A stretch of DNA of 64,000 nt from JAJRXR01 sp041987545 (GTDB taxonomy: Bacteria > Planctomycetota > Phycisphaerae > Phycisphaerales > UBA1924): positions 372,001 through 436,000 of the forward strand of contig JBHIWH010000003.1 in the NCBI GenBank assembly GCA_041987545.1, given 5' to 3'. The notes beneath the pieces are model-generated. The model ran no database searches. It worked only from the letters and a program-made list of their open reading frames with translations, and was not told the DNA's origin. Numbering within the stretch: position 1 is the first letter of the stretch; each line of letters starts with the position of its first letter. The position numbers and the translations under genes were made by a program. Shown here piece after piece: positions 15,301-22,843 of the stretch.

Positions 15301-17459
15301 GGCTGCTGGATTTGGCACAATCTGGGAGCGAGCATCTCGACGGGTGGCTGTTAAAGTGCATTCGAGATAGCAATAACGTGGCCACAACGGCGATCGTTGC
15401 GTCTGTGTGCATCGCGTATCCAGCGAGAGCTGGCAAGGCGGGTCTTGCCGTTCTGTCCAATCGTGAGTTCTTCTTCATGGATCGCTCGCGGATGGTAAGC
15501 GAGATGGCGGGCAGCCTGGCTGGGTTTCTTCCTGCATTCGGTTTCCACATGGAGCTCTTTGAGAATGAACGCAAGCAATCAGATGCTCTAGAGCATCGAC
15601 GACGAGATCTAGAGTATCTCGCGGTACAGCTTCAATTCGGTTCGGAGCGAGAATCAGTGTGGGCCATCCTCGACGCCCACAAGGCAGCACTTCCTGAGCA
15701 AGGCGAGCAGACAGAGGTCGACAAGCTCTGGCGGTTGAGCCTCCGCCGTATGGACATCCGGGGGTTCCGGCAGTTGTCTGGCGAGGAGGTCGCAGAACTT
15801 GGTACGCCGGCGGCTGCGGCAAAGGAACAGGGCGAAGATGAGGGCGAGGTGAGCAAGATCATCCTCGGGCCTGGAGAGATGGAGACAGACTTGCAGGAGC
15901 TTGTCTCCGAGAGCCAGCCACAGTTCGAAAGACAGAGCGCGGGTCTATCTCTATGGAACTGGGGAGTCGGCGCGTGGCAGAGGGAAGCCAAGGCCGACTC
16001 GTCGAGCTGGCGTGACATGCTCGGGAGGGTGCGTGATCGCGCAACCAGCAACGACGGGGGCGACACGTACGAGCCTGTTCGCCACGCTGCAGGGTTTATT
16101 GCGTGCGTGTGCATCCGTGATCGTTGGGGCGAGATGAATGCGGAGGAGCAGGATTGGTGCGTTGAGACCATGGTGGCCAGGGTGCGTCAGAGAGCGGACG
16201 ACTATGACCAGTTGACGACGATCCAGAGAAGTGGGCTCGATAGCTCACGTCCATGCGCGTATGTGTGCGCGGCAGTAGTTTCGCGGCTCGGTCTCGACGG
16301 GCTTGACGGTCAGTTGCTAGATGTACTTGCGACTGCGCTCACACATCCGATAGACGAGATGGTCAGATACGCTGCGGACGGAGTGGCCGACTTCATCGGA
16401 GAGACTGAAACAGAGGCGATTCTGCGGATGGCGGTGGCGCTCGCCGATGGCGCGGCAAGACTAACGGAGTTAGTGCAAGCCGAGGATGAGAAGCCGTATG
16501 AAGAAAGGCGACAGTTCCTCGAGTTGAAACGTGATCTGGCGCCAGACGTCCGTCAGGCAATGTGCTCCAACAGGCCTTTCGACGCTGGCCGACTGAGCGG
16601 ACTCGAGCTAGACACTTGGAGCGGCCGAGCTGCCACGCAGACAATAGCTGCTATGACGGCGAACTGCAGAGGCGAAGCGAGTGTCCGCGAGTTCATGGCA
16701 CACTGCATGCGATCACTTGCTTCTTGTTGGGCAAGAGACCGACAAGGTGATGGAAGCCGCGACTTCGCGTTTGAGCACGAACTCATGAGGCGGACGGCGC
16801 GCTACGCCCTATTGCTCCCTGCGGACGTGGCGTGTCAGGTCTGTGAGCCTATCGCGAATTCGATTGACGTTGAAGGCAGAGAAGTATCTACATTTGTTCA
16901 CGATCTCGTATGCGAAGAGGATCGCACCGCGGCTGACCAACAAACGGCGTTCTGGCCACTGTGGCAGATGTTCGCTGATCGCCTCGCCGATTCCGGGCTA
17001 GCGAGGGGGCTGACTGGCAGACGGGATGCCTATGTGCCGGACATTCTGATGCAGGTATTTCTTGCTACTGGATGGAAAAAGGAAGTGCGCCACTGGACCC
17101 GGCTCGAAGGCGAAGCGCACCGGATCGAGGATCTTGTGATGCGACTGCCATCAAGTGCTCCCGTACTCGAAGCGTACCTGCGGTTTCTTGCGACCGCAGG
17201 GGGCCGGTCATTGCCCGGCGCCCTTGTGCTTGTCGACAACCGGATTCAGAAGGGCCACCCAGCATTGATGCTCCGAAGCACCAATTCAGTCTTCGATCTC
17301 GAGTCGATTCTGCGCCGCATGGTGTACGGCCAGCCGCGAGCTGTAAAGGAGCGCGAGTCCATGCGCAGAGCTGTGCTATCGATCCTGGACTGTCTTGTGG
17401 ACGTCGGGTCGTCAGGGGCTTATCGAATGCGGGACGATTTCGTCACCCCACTACGTTAG
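12369..17459 (+). CDS. Nuclease-STAND ATPase, Avs-like antiphage candidate
   Basis: 1,696 aa. The N-terminal domain (about 20-180) looks like a PD-(D/E)XK nuclease of the DUF4297/Cap4 kind: GEVFEQHVDAAF, then D62/D63 in RTDDLLAVTT and Q81-V-K83 in LVAQVKRTF. A P-loop NTPase follows, with Walker A GPAGFGKS (322-329), Walker B FLLIDSLERLL (D389) and LILTCRSYS. From about residue 600 to the end is a long helical, probably repeat-type region with no motif I can name. Nuclease-STAND-repeat is the architecture of Avs (AVAST) immune sensors, in which the C-terminus senses a phage protein and the nuclease kills or degrades DNA. The gene is lower in GC than the flanks, stands alone, and is followed by a convergent XRE gene. 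Another STAND-nuclease family is the main alternative. Confidence 0.8.
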   Translation: MTSRSTRVSSPEATGGPGEVFEQHVDAAFLAVLLVAGVPPVFPKCRVRELHFQTQHLGWRTDDLLAVTTDGEGNDHKLVAQVKRTFTVSSSNEECKKTIGAFWADFNNATHFDPRRDALAVITLRGTNVLLRRFVPLLDCARASISAEDFVQRLNSDGYLHSDSKKQAATLRTLLAGHEGEDVSDDRYWSFLRVIHVLSFDLATSTRQTEAWIRTLLSHTSSEPDPAGAASTTWSDLLDLAATAKSTASSLRRDQLPERMLQRHAEVASAATSSLETLSEHSATIMRRLSRTIGDSLSLPRSNLMARVLEALEECRVVLITGPAGFGKSVVAQSAWQALARQHPAFAFRAEEFETPHLDVTLSSAQLDINAERLFSLLSAQGRKFLLIDSLERLLEASTREGLLDLLEYVKNDESWRLILTCRSYSMDTVRSALLAQAGLRHLEVEVPGLTDDELALAQGKFVQLRRPLGSLRLRELLRSPYLLDKAALMDWPEGQLPPEDEHGFRRKFWCEVVREDVDAAEGLPGRRDNTFVEIAVRRARALSVFVACDDLDQKAIGKLRSRDLVLSPNDHTVAPAHDVLEDWAIIEWLESAWATHSGDPASMAAKVEGYPAIRRAFRMWMNEKLSGEPLRAAQFVFDAVQDPTLPKYFCDDTMVAMLLGADAPNFLQTHQAMFLENECDLLKDAVHLLRVACKEPAPWIRGGRDLPSTLLVPKGDAWPAILRLVRRGTATLLPDHVALVVGLVEDWAAQVNWWSPPPAGFEDAGVLLFECLPHLNGYDRDGLRTRLLKVIAKVPLAKRDACEDLIRRATLGDRQDRAAREFADVLLKGIDGGFVCRDFPDEMVELTKSHFRLVEGDVRSEYRAGAGTGIEPMFGIPSSVHFGYFPASSFRDPWRALLQHHPATGVEAILDFMNHSATWYAEQRWPSFSLEPVFDAQVQVDGEEVTQWANGRFWGAYRGQSVAPEVVQSALMALEAWLLDLAQSGSEHLDGWLLKCIRDSNNVATTAIVASVCIAYPARAGKAGLAVLSNREFFFMDRSRMVSEMAGSLAGFLPAFGFHMELFENERKQSDALEHRRRDLEYLAVQLQFGSERESVWAILDAHKAALPEQGEQTEVDKLWRLSLRRMDIRGFRQLSGEEVAELGTPAAAAKEQGEDEGEVSKIILGPGEMETDLQELVSESQPQFERQSAGLSLWNWGVGAWQREAKADSSSWRDMLGRVRDRATSNDGGDTYEPVRHAAGFIACVCIRDRWGEMNAEEQDWCVETMVARVRQRADDYDQLTTIQRSGLDSSRPCAYVCAAVVSRLGLDGLDGQLLDVLATALTHPIDEMVRYAADGVADFIGETETEAILRMAVALADGAARLTELVQAEDEKPYEERRQFLELKRDLAPDVRQAMCSNRPFDAGRLSGLELDTWSGRAATQTIAAMTANCRGEASVREFMAHCMRSLASCWARDRQGDGSRDFAFEHELMRRTARYALLLPADVACQVCEPIANSIDVEGREVSTFVHDLVCEEDRTAADQQTAFWPLWQMFADRLADSGLARGLTGRRDAYVPDILMQVFLATGWKKEVRHWTRLEGEAHRIEDLVMRLPSSAPVLEAYLRFLATAGGRSLPGALVLVDNRIQKGHPALMLRSTNSVFDLESILRRMVYGQPRAVKERESMRRAVLSILDCLVDVGSSGAYRMRDDFVTPLR

Positions 17460-17651
17460 TCGGCATAGCGATTGATGAGTCCAGGGACCAAGCACATCAC
17501 CTGGGCGGCAAGCCATCAGGATTGATGTGGCGGCAGCTTGCCCGCCCGAGCGCGATCTACCAGCACCCGTCTCCTGCCCACTTCGGCGCCGATCACATCG
17601 GTCCTTGTGTCTCTCGTCAAACCTTGGCTTGCAGCCGGCAGGCGATAGCGC

Positions 17652-17915
17652 CTAAGGGCGCTTGGCCTGCCTTGGGCGCCGCGCTAGGTACACAGAGAGA
17701 GCTTCCTTAGGAATTACACCGCACGCTTCCGCCCATCTGCAGAATTCACCCAAGTCCACCCGCCGGCTTCCTGATTCGGAAGTCGAAACAGACTGCTGTT
17801 TACGCAAGAGCTTCTCGGCCAGCTCGCGCTGCGTCAGGCCCGCTTCCTCCCGCATCTGCCGCAACAGGTCCGGGATCGGCGCGTAATCGCGGTGGTGGAT
17901 GGCCCGTGCTCCCAT
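17652..17915 (-). CDS. XRE-family helix-turn-helix regulator
   Basis: 87 aa. LLRQMREEAGLTQRELAEKLLRKQQSVSTSESGSRRVDLGEFCRWAEACG is a Cro/C1-type helix-turn-helix, with the common 'QSxVSxxExGxRRVD' pattern weakened to QQSVSTSESGSRRVD. The remaining 20 residues are basic. It lies 192 bases beyond the end of the STAND ATPase gene on the opposite strand and 100 bases from the divergent membrane protein, whose promoter it could control. Its target is not evident. Confidence 0.85.
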   Translation of the reverse strand: MGARAIHHRDYAPIPDLLRQMREEAGLTQRELAEKLLRKQQSVSTSESGSRRVDLGEFCRWAEACGVIPKEALSVYLARRPRQAKRP

Positions 17916-18015
17916 CGGGCCAATGTCCCGCGGATTCTGCTTGACAAGAAAACGCTGTAAGCCCTAGGCTTGCCCTATCGCCATCCAGGCGGGAAGGAGG
18001 GCCGAGCAGAGCGCA

Positions 18016-18660
18016 GTGCAGGACTTGGCGGGACGGAACTTCGGGCTGCTGATTGCCTACGTCATCCCCGGCTTCATCGTGCTCTGGGGCGTCGGGCTCG
18101 TGGACGACCGCGTGGCGGAGTGGCTCTCGGGGCCGGCGATAGAGGCCGGCCCGACAATCGGCGGGTTCCTCTACGTCACGATTGCCTCCATCGGGCTCGG
18201 CATGACGGCAAGCGCCGTCCGGTGGCTTGTGGTGGACACAATCCACCACCTCACAGGCCTGACCCGTCCCCGATGGTCCGACCAGCCACTGCACGAGCGC
18301 ATCGCCGGGTACACCTGGATCATCGAGAACCACTACCGCTACTACCAGTTCTACGGCAACTCGGCCGTTGCCCTGTTCTTCACCGCCCTGGTCTGGAGGG
18401 CGACGACGCCGGAGGTTGGGAACGACCTCGGGTGGATTGACGCGTCACTGATCGCCTTGGAGGCGGTCCTGCTTGCCGGGTCCCGGAGTGCCCTGGAGTT
18501 GTACTACCGCCGGGCGGCGTCCCTGCTCGGCCCAGACACGGAGTCCGCAGACATGACCAACGGTGGAAGCCCGAAGAAGCCCCACGAGACGAAGCCCAAG
18601 TCGGACGCGCGGAAGGCCGGGGAGGCGGCCGGAACGACGCAGCCCAAGCCCAAAGGCTGA
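18016..18660 (+). CDS. Multi-pass membrane protein, unknown function
   Basis: 214 aa with a GTG start and GGAAGGAGGG about 15 bases upstream. Four hydrophobic segments are seen: FGLLIAYVIPGFIVLWGVGL, IGGFLYVTIASIGLGMTASAV, SAVALFFTALVW and IDASLIALEAVLLAGS. Between the second and third is a conserved-looking loop (HHLTGLTRPRW...YTWIIENHYRYYQFYGN). The C-terminal 50 residues are Lys/Pro-rich and probably disordered. The aromatic HYRYYQFYGNS motif suggests a real family, but I do not know it. Its position beside an XRE regulator and a STAND ATPase makes a role in cell envelope response or defence possible but unproven. Confidence 0.65.
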   Translation: MQDLAGRNFGLLIAYVIPGFIVLWGVGLVDDRVAEWLSGPAIEAGPTIGGFLYVTIASIGLGMTASAVRWLVVDTIHHLTGLTRPRWSDQPLHERIAGYTWIIENHYRYYQFYGNSAVALFFTALVWRATTPEVGNDLGWIDASLIALEAVLLAGSRSALELYYRRAASLLGPDTESADMTNGGSPKKPHETKPKSDARKAGEAAGTTQPKPKG

Positions 18661-18849
18661 CACAGCCCTGCGCCTCGAGTGGGCTCACCCCCGCTCGGGG
18701 CCTTCCCTAATGGGCGCGAGACCCCGTGGTTCAACCAGGCAAATGCACGTTCGGGTACCATCGATGGGGTTCAATCACAGCTGTTGCCGTCTCGACCTTG
18801 CCGGTATCGCCGAGGTGCAAAGATACCTGGTACTTGCACCATCGGCGCT

Positions 18850-20709
18850 TTAGGGACAGCCCGCACCAAACGCCTGCAGGAACGCGAGTGCGTCAGAAAA
18901 ATCAAAGACCCCCGTGGGATCTGCCAGGTCGGCGGATGCGTCGTGATCGCTGAACGCGATCAGGAACGCAAAAACATCGGAGAAGTCCAGTTCCCCAAAC
19001 GGCTCTGCGAAGTCCGCGGCACATTGGCCTGCGCACTCGTCAGGGATTCCGTCTAGGTTCACGTCTGCGCTCTGACCTGTCGCGATATCGCACGCATCTA
19101 GAATGCCGTTTCCGTTGCAGTCTAGCGTGAGAGGAGCTTCGCCTTCCTCGCAGTCAGGGACTCCGTTCGAATTGCAATCTGTGAAGCAACTGAAGACATC
19201 GATGACGGGCGGATCGCCAGGATCGACGAACGGGCCGTTCTCCTCCGAGAATGCTTTGTAGTCCTTGATTGGAACAAACTGCGTGGCCGTCGGGACACCG
19301 CTTGATACAAACTCGACCACAAACCTGTACCGCTGAACAGATCCGTCTTCTAATACGCCAACAGCTACGTGGGCGGAGTTCAGACTGGAGTAGACATGGG
19401 ACGCTGATTGGCCGTCGAGGATCAGATCGGTGCCGCTGCCGTCCCCCCAATCGACAACATTCACTACGGCCTGTTTAGGGGGTGACTGAAAGACCAGCGT
19501 CAGTTCCCCGAGCGTGCTGAGGACAACCGTCGGAAGTGACTGATCAACGACGGGCAAGCCAAGCTGGTTTCCCAACTCGCCGGGATCATCGAGAACGGCA
19601 ACCGAGATTCCACTGGGATCCAAGTCAATCGGGCCTTCGCCTCTATCGGGTGTTGGGGGGGCCGGATTGCTGTTCGCTTCCACCAGGCCGCAGTCTACGA
19701 ACAATGAGCCACTCGACAACAGGGAAGACAGCGTGGCGTCAAGAGCGCTCGGGGCTGCGATTGAATGAGAATCCAGCACGTTCGGGACTCCTAGGCCGGT
19801 CGCCCGCAGAACGTCGGCCGCCCAACTTGTGCAGTTGTCCTTGTTCTCGTCAAATTGGCCCTCCCACAGCATGTACGTAGGTATTGACGCCCTGGACTGC
19901 GCAACGAAACGACTTGCCGCATTGAACTGGTCGGTCGTGACAAGCCAGCAGATCCGATGATCCCATGGTTGCATTGAGTCATCATTGAATCGCCCAGTAT
20001 CACACGCCGCTACATCCAGTTTCGTCATTGGATAGAAGCCATGGAAGCTGGCTTGCTCTTTGGTTTCCTGGAGTGAAACAAAGGCGTGTCCGAACGGGAA
20101 GTCTGTGTTCACATACAAGCAGAGCTCGTTCTGCGTGACAACGCCGAGCAGATCGACACCCGCGACACCATCGGTCAAGTTGGGTGATCCGGTTATGCTC
20201 TGAGACAGTGATAAAGTACTGGCATTCGCACATCGCCCTTCTCGCCCAAGATGGACGAAGGGCGCGGAGATGTTCTGGCTGTAGCTCGCGGGCCCAGATC
20301 CAGTCGTGAACCAGTACACGGCGTATTCAATGTGTGGGTATCTCGAAAAGAACTCGGACAAGACGGGCGGAAAGTCCGAATGCTCGTCTAGGTTTCCGAA
20401 TCCCAGTGCTGAGGCAGAAAGGACGGGGCCTTCACGCGCTGAGAAGTTCTCGATGATGGCGTCCGGTGCAGTGCTGTCGTATTGACATGAAATGCCAACG
20501 CTGAGAGTGCCGGGAGGATCGCCGGGTCCGAATGAGAGCGATTCAATGTCTATGAGAACCAAATTCGAAAGTGCCAATTCAGAGCGTGCACTGTCAGGGT
20601 TCCTGACCAGACGAACCTGCACGCCACTTGGGGCTTCGATTGCCGCGGCTGGGCTTGTGGCAATCGCGATGACACAAGTGGCCAAGGCGGTAAGCAGGTC
20701 CATGATCAT
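18850..20709 (-). CDS. Secreted dockerin protein with papain-like (NC-S-W) signature
   Basis: 619 aa with a signal peptide (LLTALATCVIAIATSPAAA). Around residue 208 is FGHAFVSLQ and around 292 is DNCTSWAADVL. A His followed by a Cys in NCxSW is the order seen in permuted papain-fold (NlpC/P60-like, LRAT-like) hydrolases. WGDGSGTDL near 410 suggests a PKD-like beta domain. Two thrombospondin-3-like calcium loops (DCNSNGVPDCEEG, DCNGNGILDACD) follow, and then a GC-type dockerin ending AFGAGCP. It is the only clearly secreted enzyme-like cargo besides the RHS protein and is lower in GC than the flanks. A peptidase or amidase role is inference. Confidence 0.75.
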   Translation of the reverse strand: MIMDLLTALATCVIAIATSPAAAIEAPSGVQVRLVRNPDSARSELALSNLVLIDIESLSFGPGDPPGTLSVGISCQYDSTAPDAIIENFSAREGPVLSASALGFGNLDEHSDFPPVLSEFFSRYPHIEYAVYWFTTGSGPASYSQNISAPFVHLGREGRCANASTLSLSQSITGSPNLTDGVAGVDLLGVVTQNELCLYVNTDFPFGHAFVSLQETKEQASFHGFYPMTKLDVAACDTGRFNDDSMQPWDHRICWLVTTDQFNAASRFVAQSRASIPTYMLWEGQFDENKDNCTSWAADVLRATGLGVPNVLDSHSIAAPSALDATLSSLLSSGSLFVDCGLVEANSNPAPPTPDRGEGPIDLDPSGISVAVLDDPGELGNQLGLPVVDQSLPTVVLSTLGELTLVFQSPPKQAVVNVVDWGDGSGTDLILDGQSASHVYSSLNSAHVAVGVLEDGSVQRYRFVVEFVSSGVPTATQFVPIKDYKAFSEENGPFVDPGDPPVIDVFSCFTDCNSNGVPDCEEGEAPLTLDCNGNGILDACDIATGQSADVNLDGIPDECAGQCAADFAEPFGELDFSDVFAFLIAFSDHDASADLADPTGVFDFSDALAFLQAFGAGCP

Positions 20710-20718
20710 TCCCTCTCA

Positions 20719-20747
20719 GTCAGGTATTGTAGTTGATACTACCTGAC
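20719..20747. promoter_or_regulatory. Nested inverted repeat upstream of the dockerin gene
   Basis: GTCAGGTA (20719-20726) is complementary to TACCTGAC (20740-20747), and inside it GTAGT pairs with ACTAC. It ends 10 bases before the ATG at 20709, a position where a bound repressor or an RNA hairpin would block initiation. Which regulator binds is unknown. Confidence 0.45.
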
Positions 20748-20910
20748 AACCCAAGTTTGATACAAGCGTGTGTTTCAGGTGCAGTGCGAGTCGCGACGAT
20801 ATGCAGCCTGAGCCAAAGGCGGACGACGGAGCTTGGCGTGCTCCTTGAGTCGGTCAGGGCAACCGAGCGAGGGGCGGTCCGCCTTGTTGTTCAGCATCTA
20901 GAATCTGGTA

Positions 20911-21366
20911 CTACCCCCTCGGCGTGTGCTTGAGCGCGAGCAGCAGGAACTCCGCGATGGCGTCCTCGTACTGGGCCATCGCCAGCCGGTCGCCGTTCGA
21001 GGGCCGGTCGAGGTTCGGCGCCCCGGCCGCCAGCTGGGCGAGCTGGTCCTGTGACCGCAGGGCGAGCGTCCACAGCGCCCGCGTCACCTCCGATCCCTTC
21101 ACCGTCGCCTGCAGGTACGAGGAGAGCGTGCGGGCGAAGCGTCTGATCTCCTCTGCTTCCTCCCGCGTGAACCTGGCCTTGACCTGGACGTGCACGCCGT
21201 TGGCTCGAGACGCCTTCGCCGGCCTGTTCGGCCGGGCACGACCGGCGCTCCCTGCCCGCTCGCCCGGCTCCGCCTGAGCCTCGGCCGATCGGGCTGGGCC
21301 GACGATGGCCGCGACGTGCTTCTTCAGCAGCGGGTTGACCGGGGGCTCCTCACGCCGCTTCGCCAT
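20911..21366 (-). CDS. Putative ParA partner (ParG/ParB-like small DNA-binding protein)
   Basis: 151 aa. It starts inside the end of parA (17-base overlap), with GGAGGAGGGGGGC as ribosome site, so translation is coupled. The first 55 residues are basic and probably disordered. The second half, VKARFTREEAEEIRRFARTLSSYLQATVKGSEVTRALWTLALRSQDQL, has the ribbon-helix-helix-like pattern of a beta strand followed by two helices. Small basic RHH proteins encoded directly after a Walker-type ParA are usually the centromere-binding partner. Here the centromere would be the GGACC cluster upstream of parA. Assignment is by position and pattern. Confidence 0.65.
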   Translation of the reverse strand: MAKRREEPPVNPLLKKHVAAIVGPARSAEAQAEPGERAGSAGRARPNRPAKASRANGVHVQVKARFTREEAEEIRRFARTLSSYLQATVKGSEVTRALWTLALRSQDQLAQLAAGAPNLDRPSNGDRLAMAQYEDAIAEFLLLALKHTPRG

Positions 21367-22225
21367 GAGCGCCCCCCTCCTCCGCCTTCGCCGCGGTCTC
21401 TAGCCGCTCGAGAAACTCCTGTGCCAACCGCCGGTACTCGCCGGCCACCTTGTGCTCCGGCTCGGTCTGGAAGATCGTCCTGCCCGAGTCCTGGGCCATC
21501 GGCACCGCGACCGACGTGCTGATCCGGGTCTGGAAGTCCCCGAACCGACCCGCCTCCTCGAACGTCTCCTCGACCCAGCCCAGGATCCGCTTGGCCAGCA
21601 GCGTCCGGCGGTTCACGCAGGACAGCGCCACGCCCAGGAGCTTGAGGTCGGCGTTCCCGTGGCGGCGGACGGTGTCGATGTCGCTCATCGCGTCGTTGAG
21701 CCCCTCGATCGCCAGCCGCTCGGGCGTGGCCGTGAGGATGAACCACTCCGCCGCGCGGTAGGCCGCGGCGGTGGGGGCGTAGATGTTCGGCGCCGTGTCC
21801 AGGAAGACGAAGTCCCACCGGCCGGTCGCCACGAGCTTCGAGACCGGCTTGCGGAGACAGTCCCTGTAGTCCGTGAACCGATGGACCTTCATGAGCTCGA
21901 CGTCGATGCTCTCCAGGTCGCGGCTGGCGGGGATCAGGCTGACCCCCTCGGGCAGGTCGATCCCCTCCTCCGGGTCCGTCTCCAGCACGACCGCGACCGG
22001 GTCCTCGTCGCCCAGCAGCACCTCATACGTCCCCCGGTAGCTCTCGGGCGGGACGCCGAGCACGCGCGTCGCGCCGCGGTTGCCGTCCAGATCGACGATG
22101 AGCGACTTCTTGCCCATCGTGCCGAGGGCCGCGGCGAGGTTGACGGTGGTGGTCGTCTTGCCGACGCCCCCCTTCTGATTGCCGACCGCGATGACCGCGG
22201 TCGTGGCGTGTTTCTTGTTCATCAT
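21350..22225 (-). CDS. parA: ParA-family partition ATPase
   Basis: 291 aa. The start is taken as the MM pair at 22225/22222. VIAVGNQKGGVGKTTTTVNLAAALG is a deviant Walker A with the signature lysine (KGGVGKT, K18 to T24). SLIVDLDGNRGATRVLG is Walker A', with D-G-N in place of the usual D-P-Q. WDFVFLDTAPNIYAPTAAAY is Walker B, and WFILTATPERLAIEGL follows. Length and lack of an N-terminal helix-turn-helix fit a type Ib/Soj-like ParA. The role is segregation of the element when it replicates as a circle, or stabilisation of the island. It is the first gene of a two-gene unit with the overlapping partner downstream. Confidence 0.93.
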   Translation of the reverse strand: MMNKKHATTAVIAVGNQKGGVGKTTTTVNLAAALGTMGKKSLIVDLDGNRGATRVLGVPPESYRGTYEVLLGDEDPVAVVLETDPEEGIDLPEGVSLIPASRDLESIDVELMKVHRFTDYRDCLRKPVSKLVATGRWDFVFLDTAPNIYAPTAAAYRAAEWFILTATPERLAIEGLNDAMSDIDTVRRHGNADLKLLGVALSCVNRRTLLAKRILGWVEETFEEAGRFGDFQTRISTSVAVPMAQDSGRTIFQTEPEHKVAGEYRRLAQEFLERLETAAKAEEGGAHGEAA

Positions 22226-22843
22226 GCACTTCTCCACAGGTTTGTTGTTGGGGTGTTCTCCTTGTTCGGGACCGCGCGGGTGGGACCTCCCGTCGGGTGC
22301 CGCAAGACCGGGCCCGGCCGGGTGGGACCGACCGACCCGCACCGCGCGAGCGGTCCTTCCTTCACACTGCCACGCGAGGCGCATCCGGGTCAATGGGGGA
22401 TGGGGAGTTGTCCACAGCCTCGGGACCGCGAGAGGAGGACCACACGAGATGGACCGCGCGTCCGGTCCCGATCGCCTGGGACCTCCGGGTGGGTCCCGAT
22501 CGACCGGGACCTCGCGGTTTCGATGGAAGCAACGCGGGCGTTCTCCGGCGCCTTGACGCGCTCCGGCGACTCGGCGCATCGTGGAGTTGCCCGCGCTCGC
22601 GGGCGCCGCGTGGCCGGTCCTCGGCCCGTGGCACGTCAACTAACACAGGAGACGCGCATGGCGTAGCGGAGCCGTAGAACAAACAACCGCCCTGGGGGCA
22701 GGGCGGTCATTCTGAGCCGAGCTCGGCGCTCGGCGTGTGCATCTTGAGTTGTGAGTCTCACGCTAGCACGGGCCGTCTTCGACGTCAATCCCTTGTGGAT
22801 TCGGCCAACGGTACCGCTGTGCCGGCGCGGGAAGGAGACCGCG
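22226..22843. other. Gene-free stretch between parA and the Rep-like gene
   Basis: These 618 bases separate two divergent operons. The half near parA holds the GGACC cluster. The half near the Rep-like gene has no gene-like frame and ends with the ribosome site GGAAGGAG (22830-22837). An origin of replication could be here, but no iteron or AT-rich block is obvious. Confidence 0.5.
22268..22512. promoter_or_regulatory. GGACC-repeat cluster, putative centromere
   Basis: GGACC or its complement occurs eleven times in 245 bases directly upstream of parA, mostly as GGGACC(G/T). Starts are at about 22269, 22283, 22325, 22352, 22422, 22437, 22451, 22463, 22478, 22492 and 22507. Spacing is irregular, and both orientations occur. 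Short repeats before a parA-small partner operon are the normal layout of plasmid parC/parS centromeres and also act as operators. Binding by the 20911-21366 product is inferred. Confidence 0.6.

Noticed and set aside
22268..22512. CRISPR-like array
   Set aside because: The repeats are only 5-6 bases, irregularly spaced and in both orientations; this fits a partition centromere, not CRISPR. No cas gene or repeat array was seen anywhere in the window.
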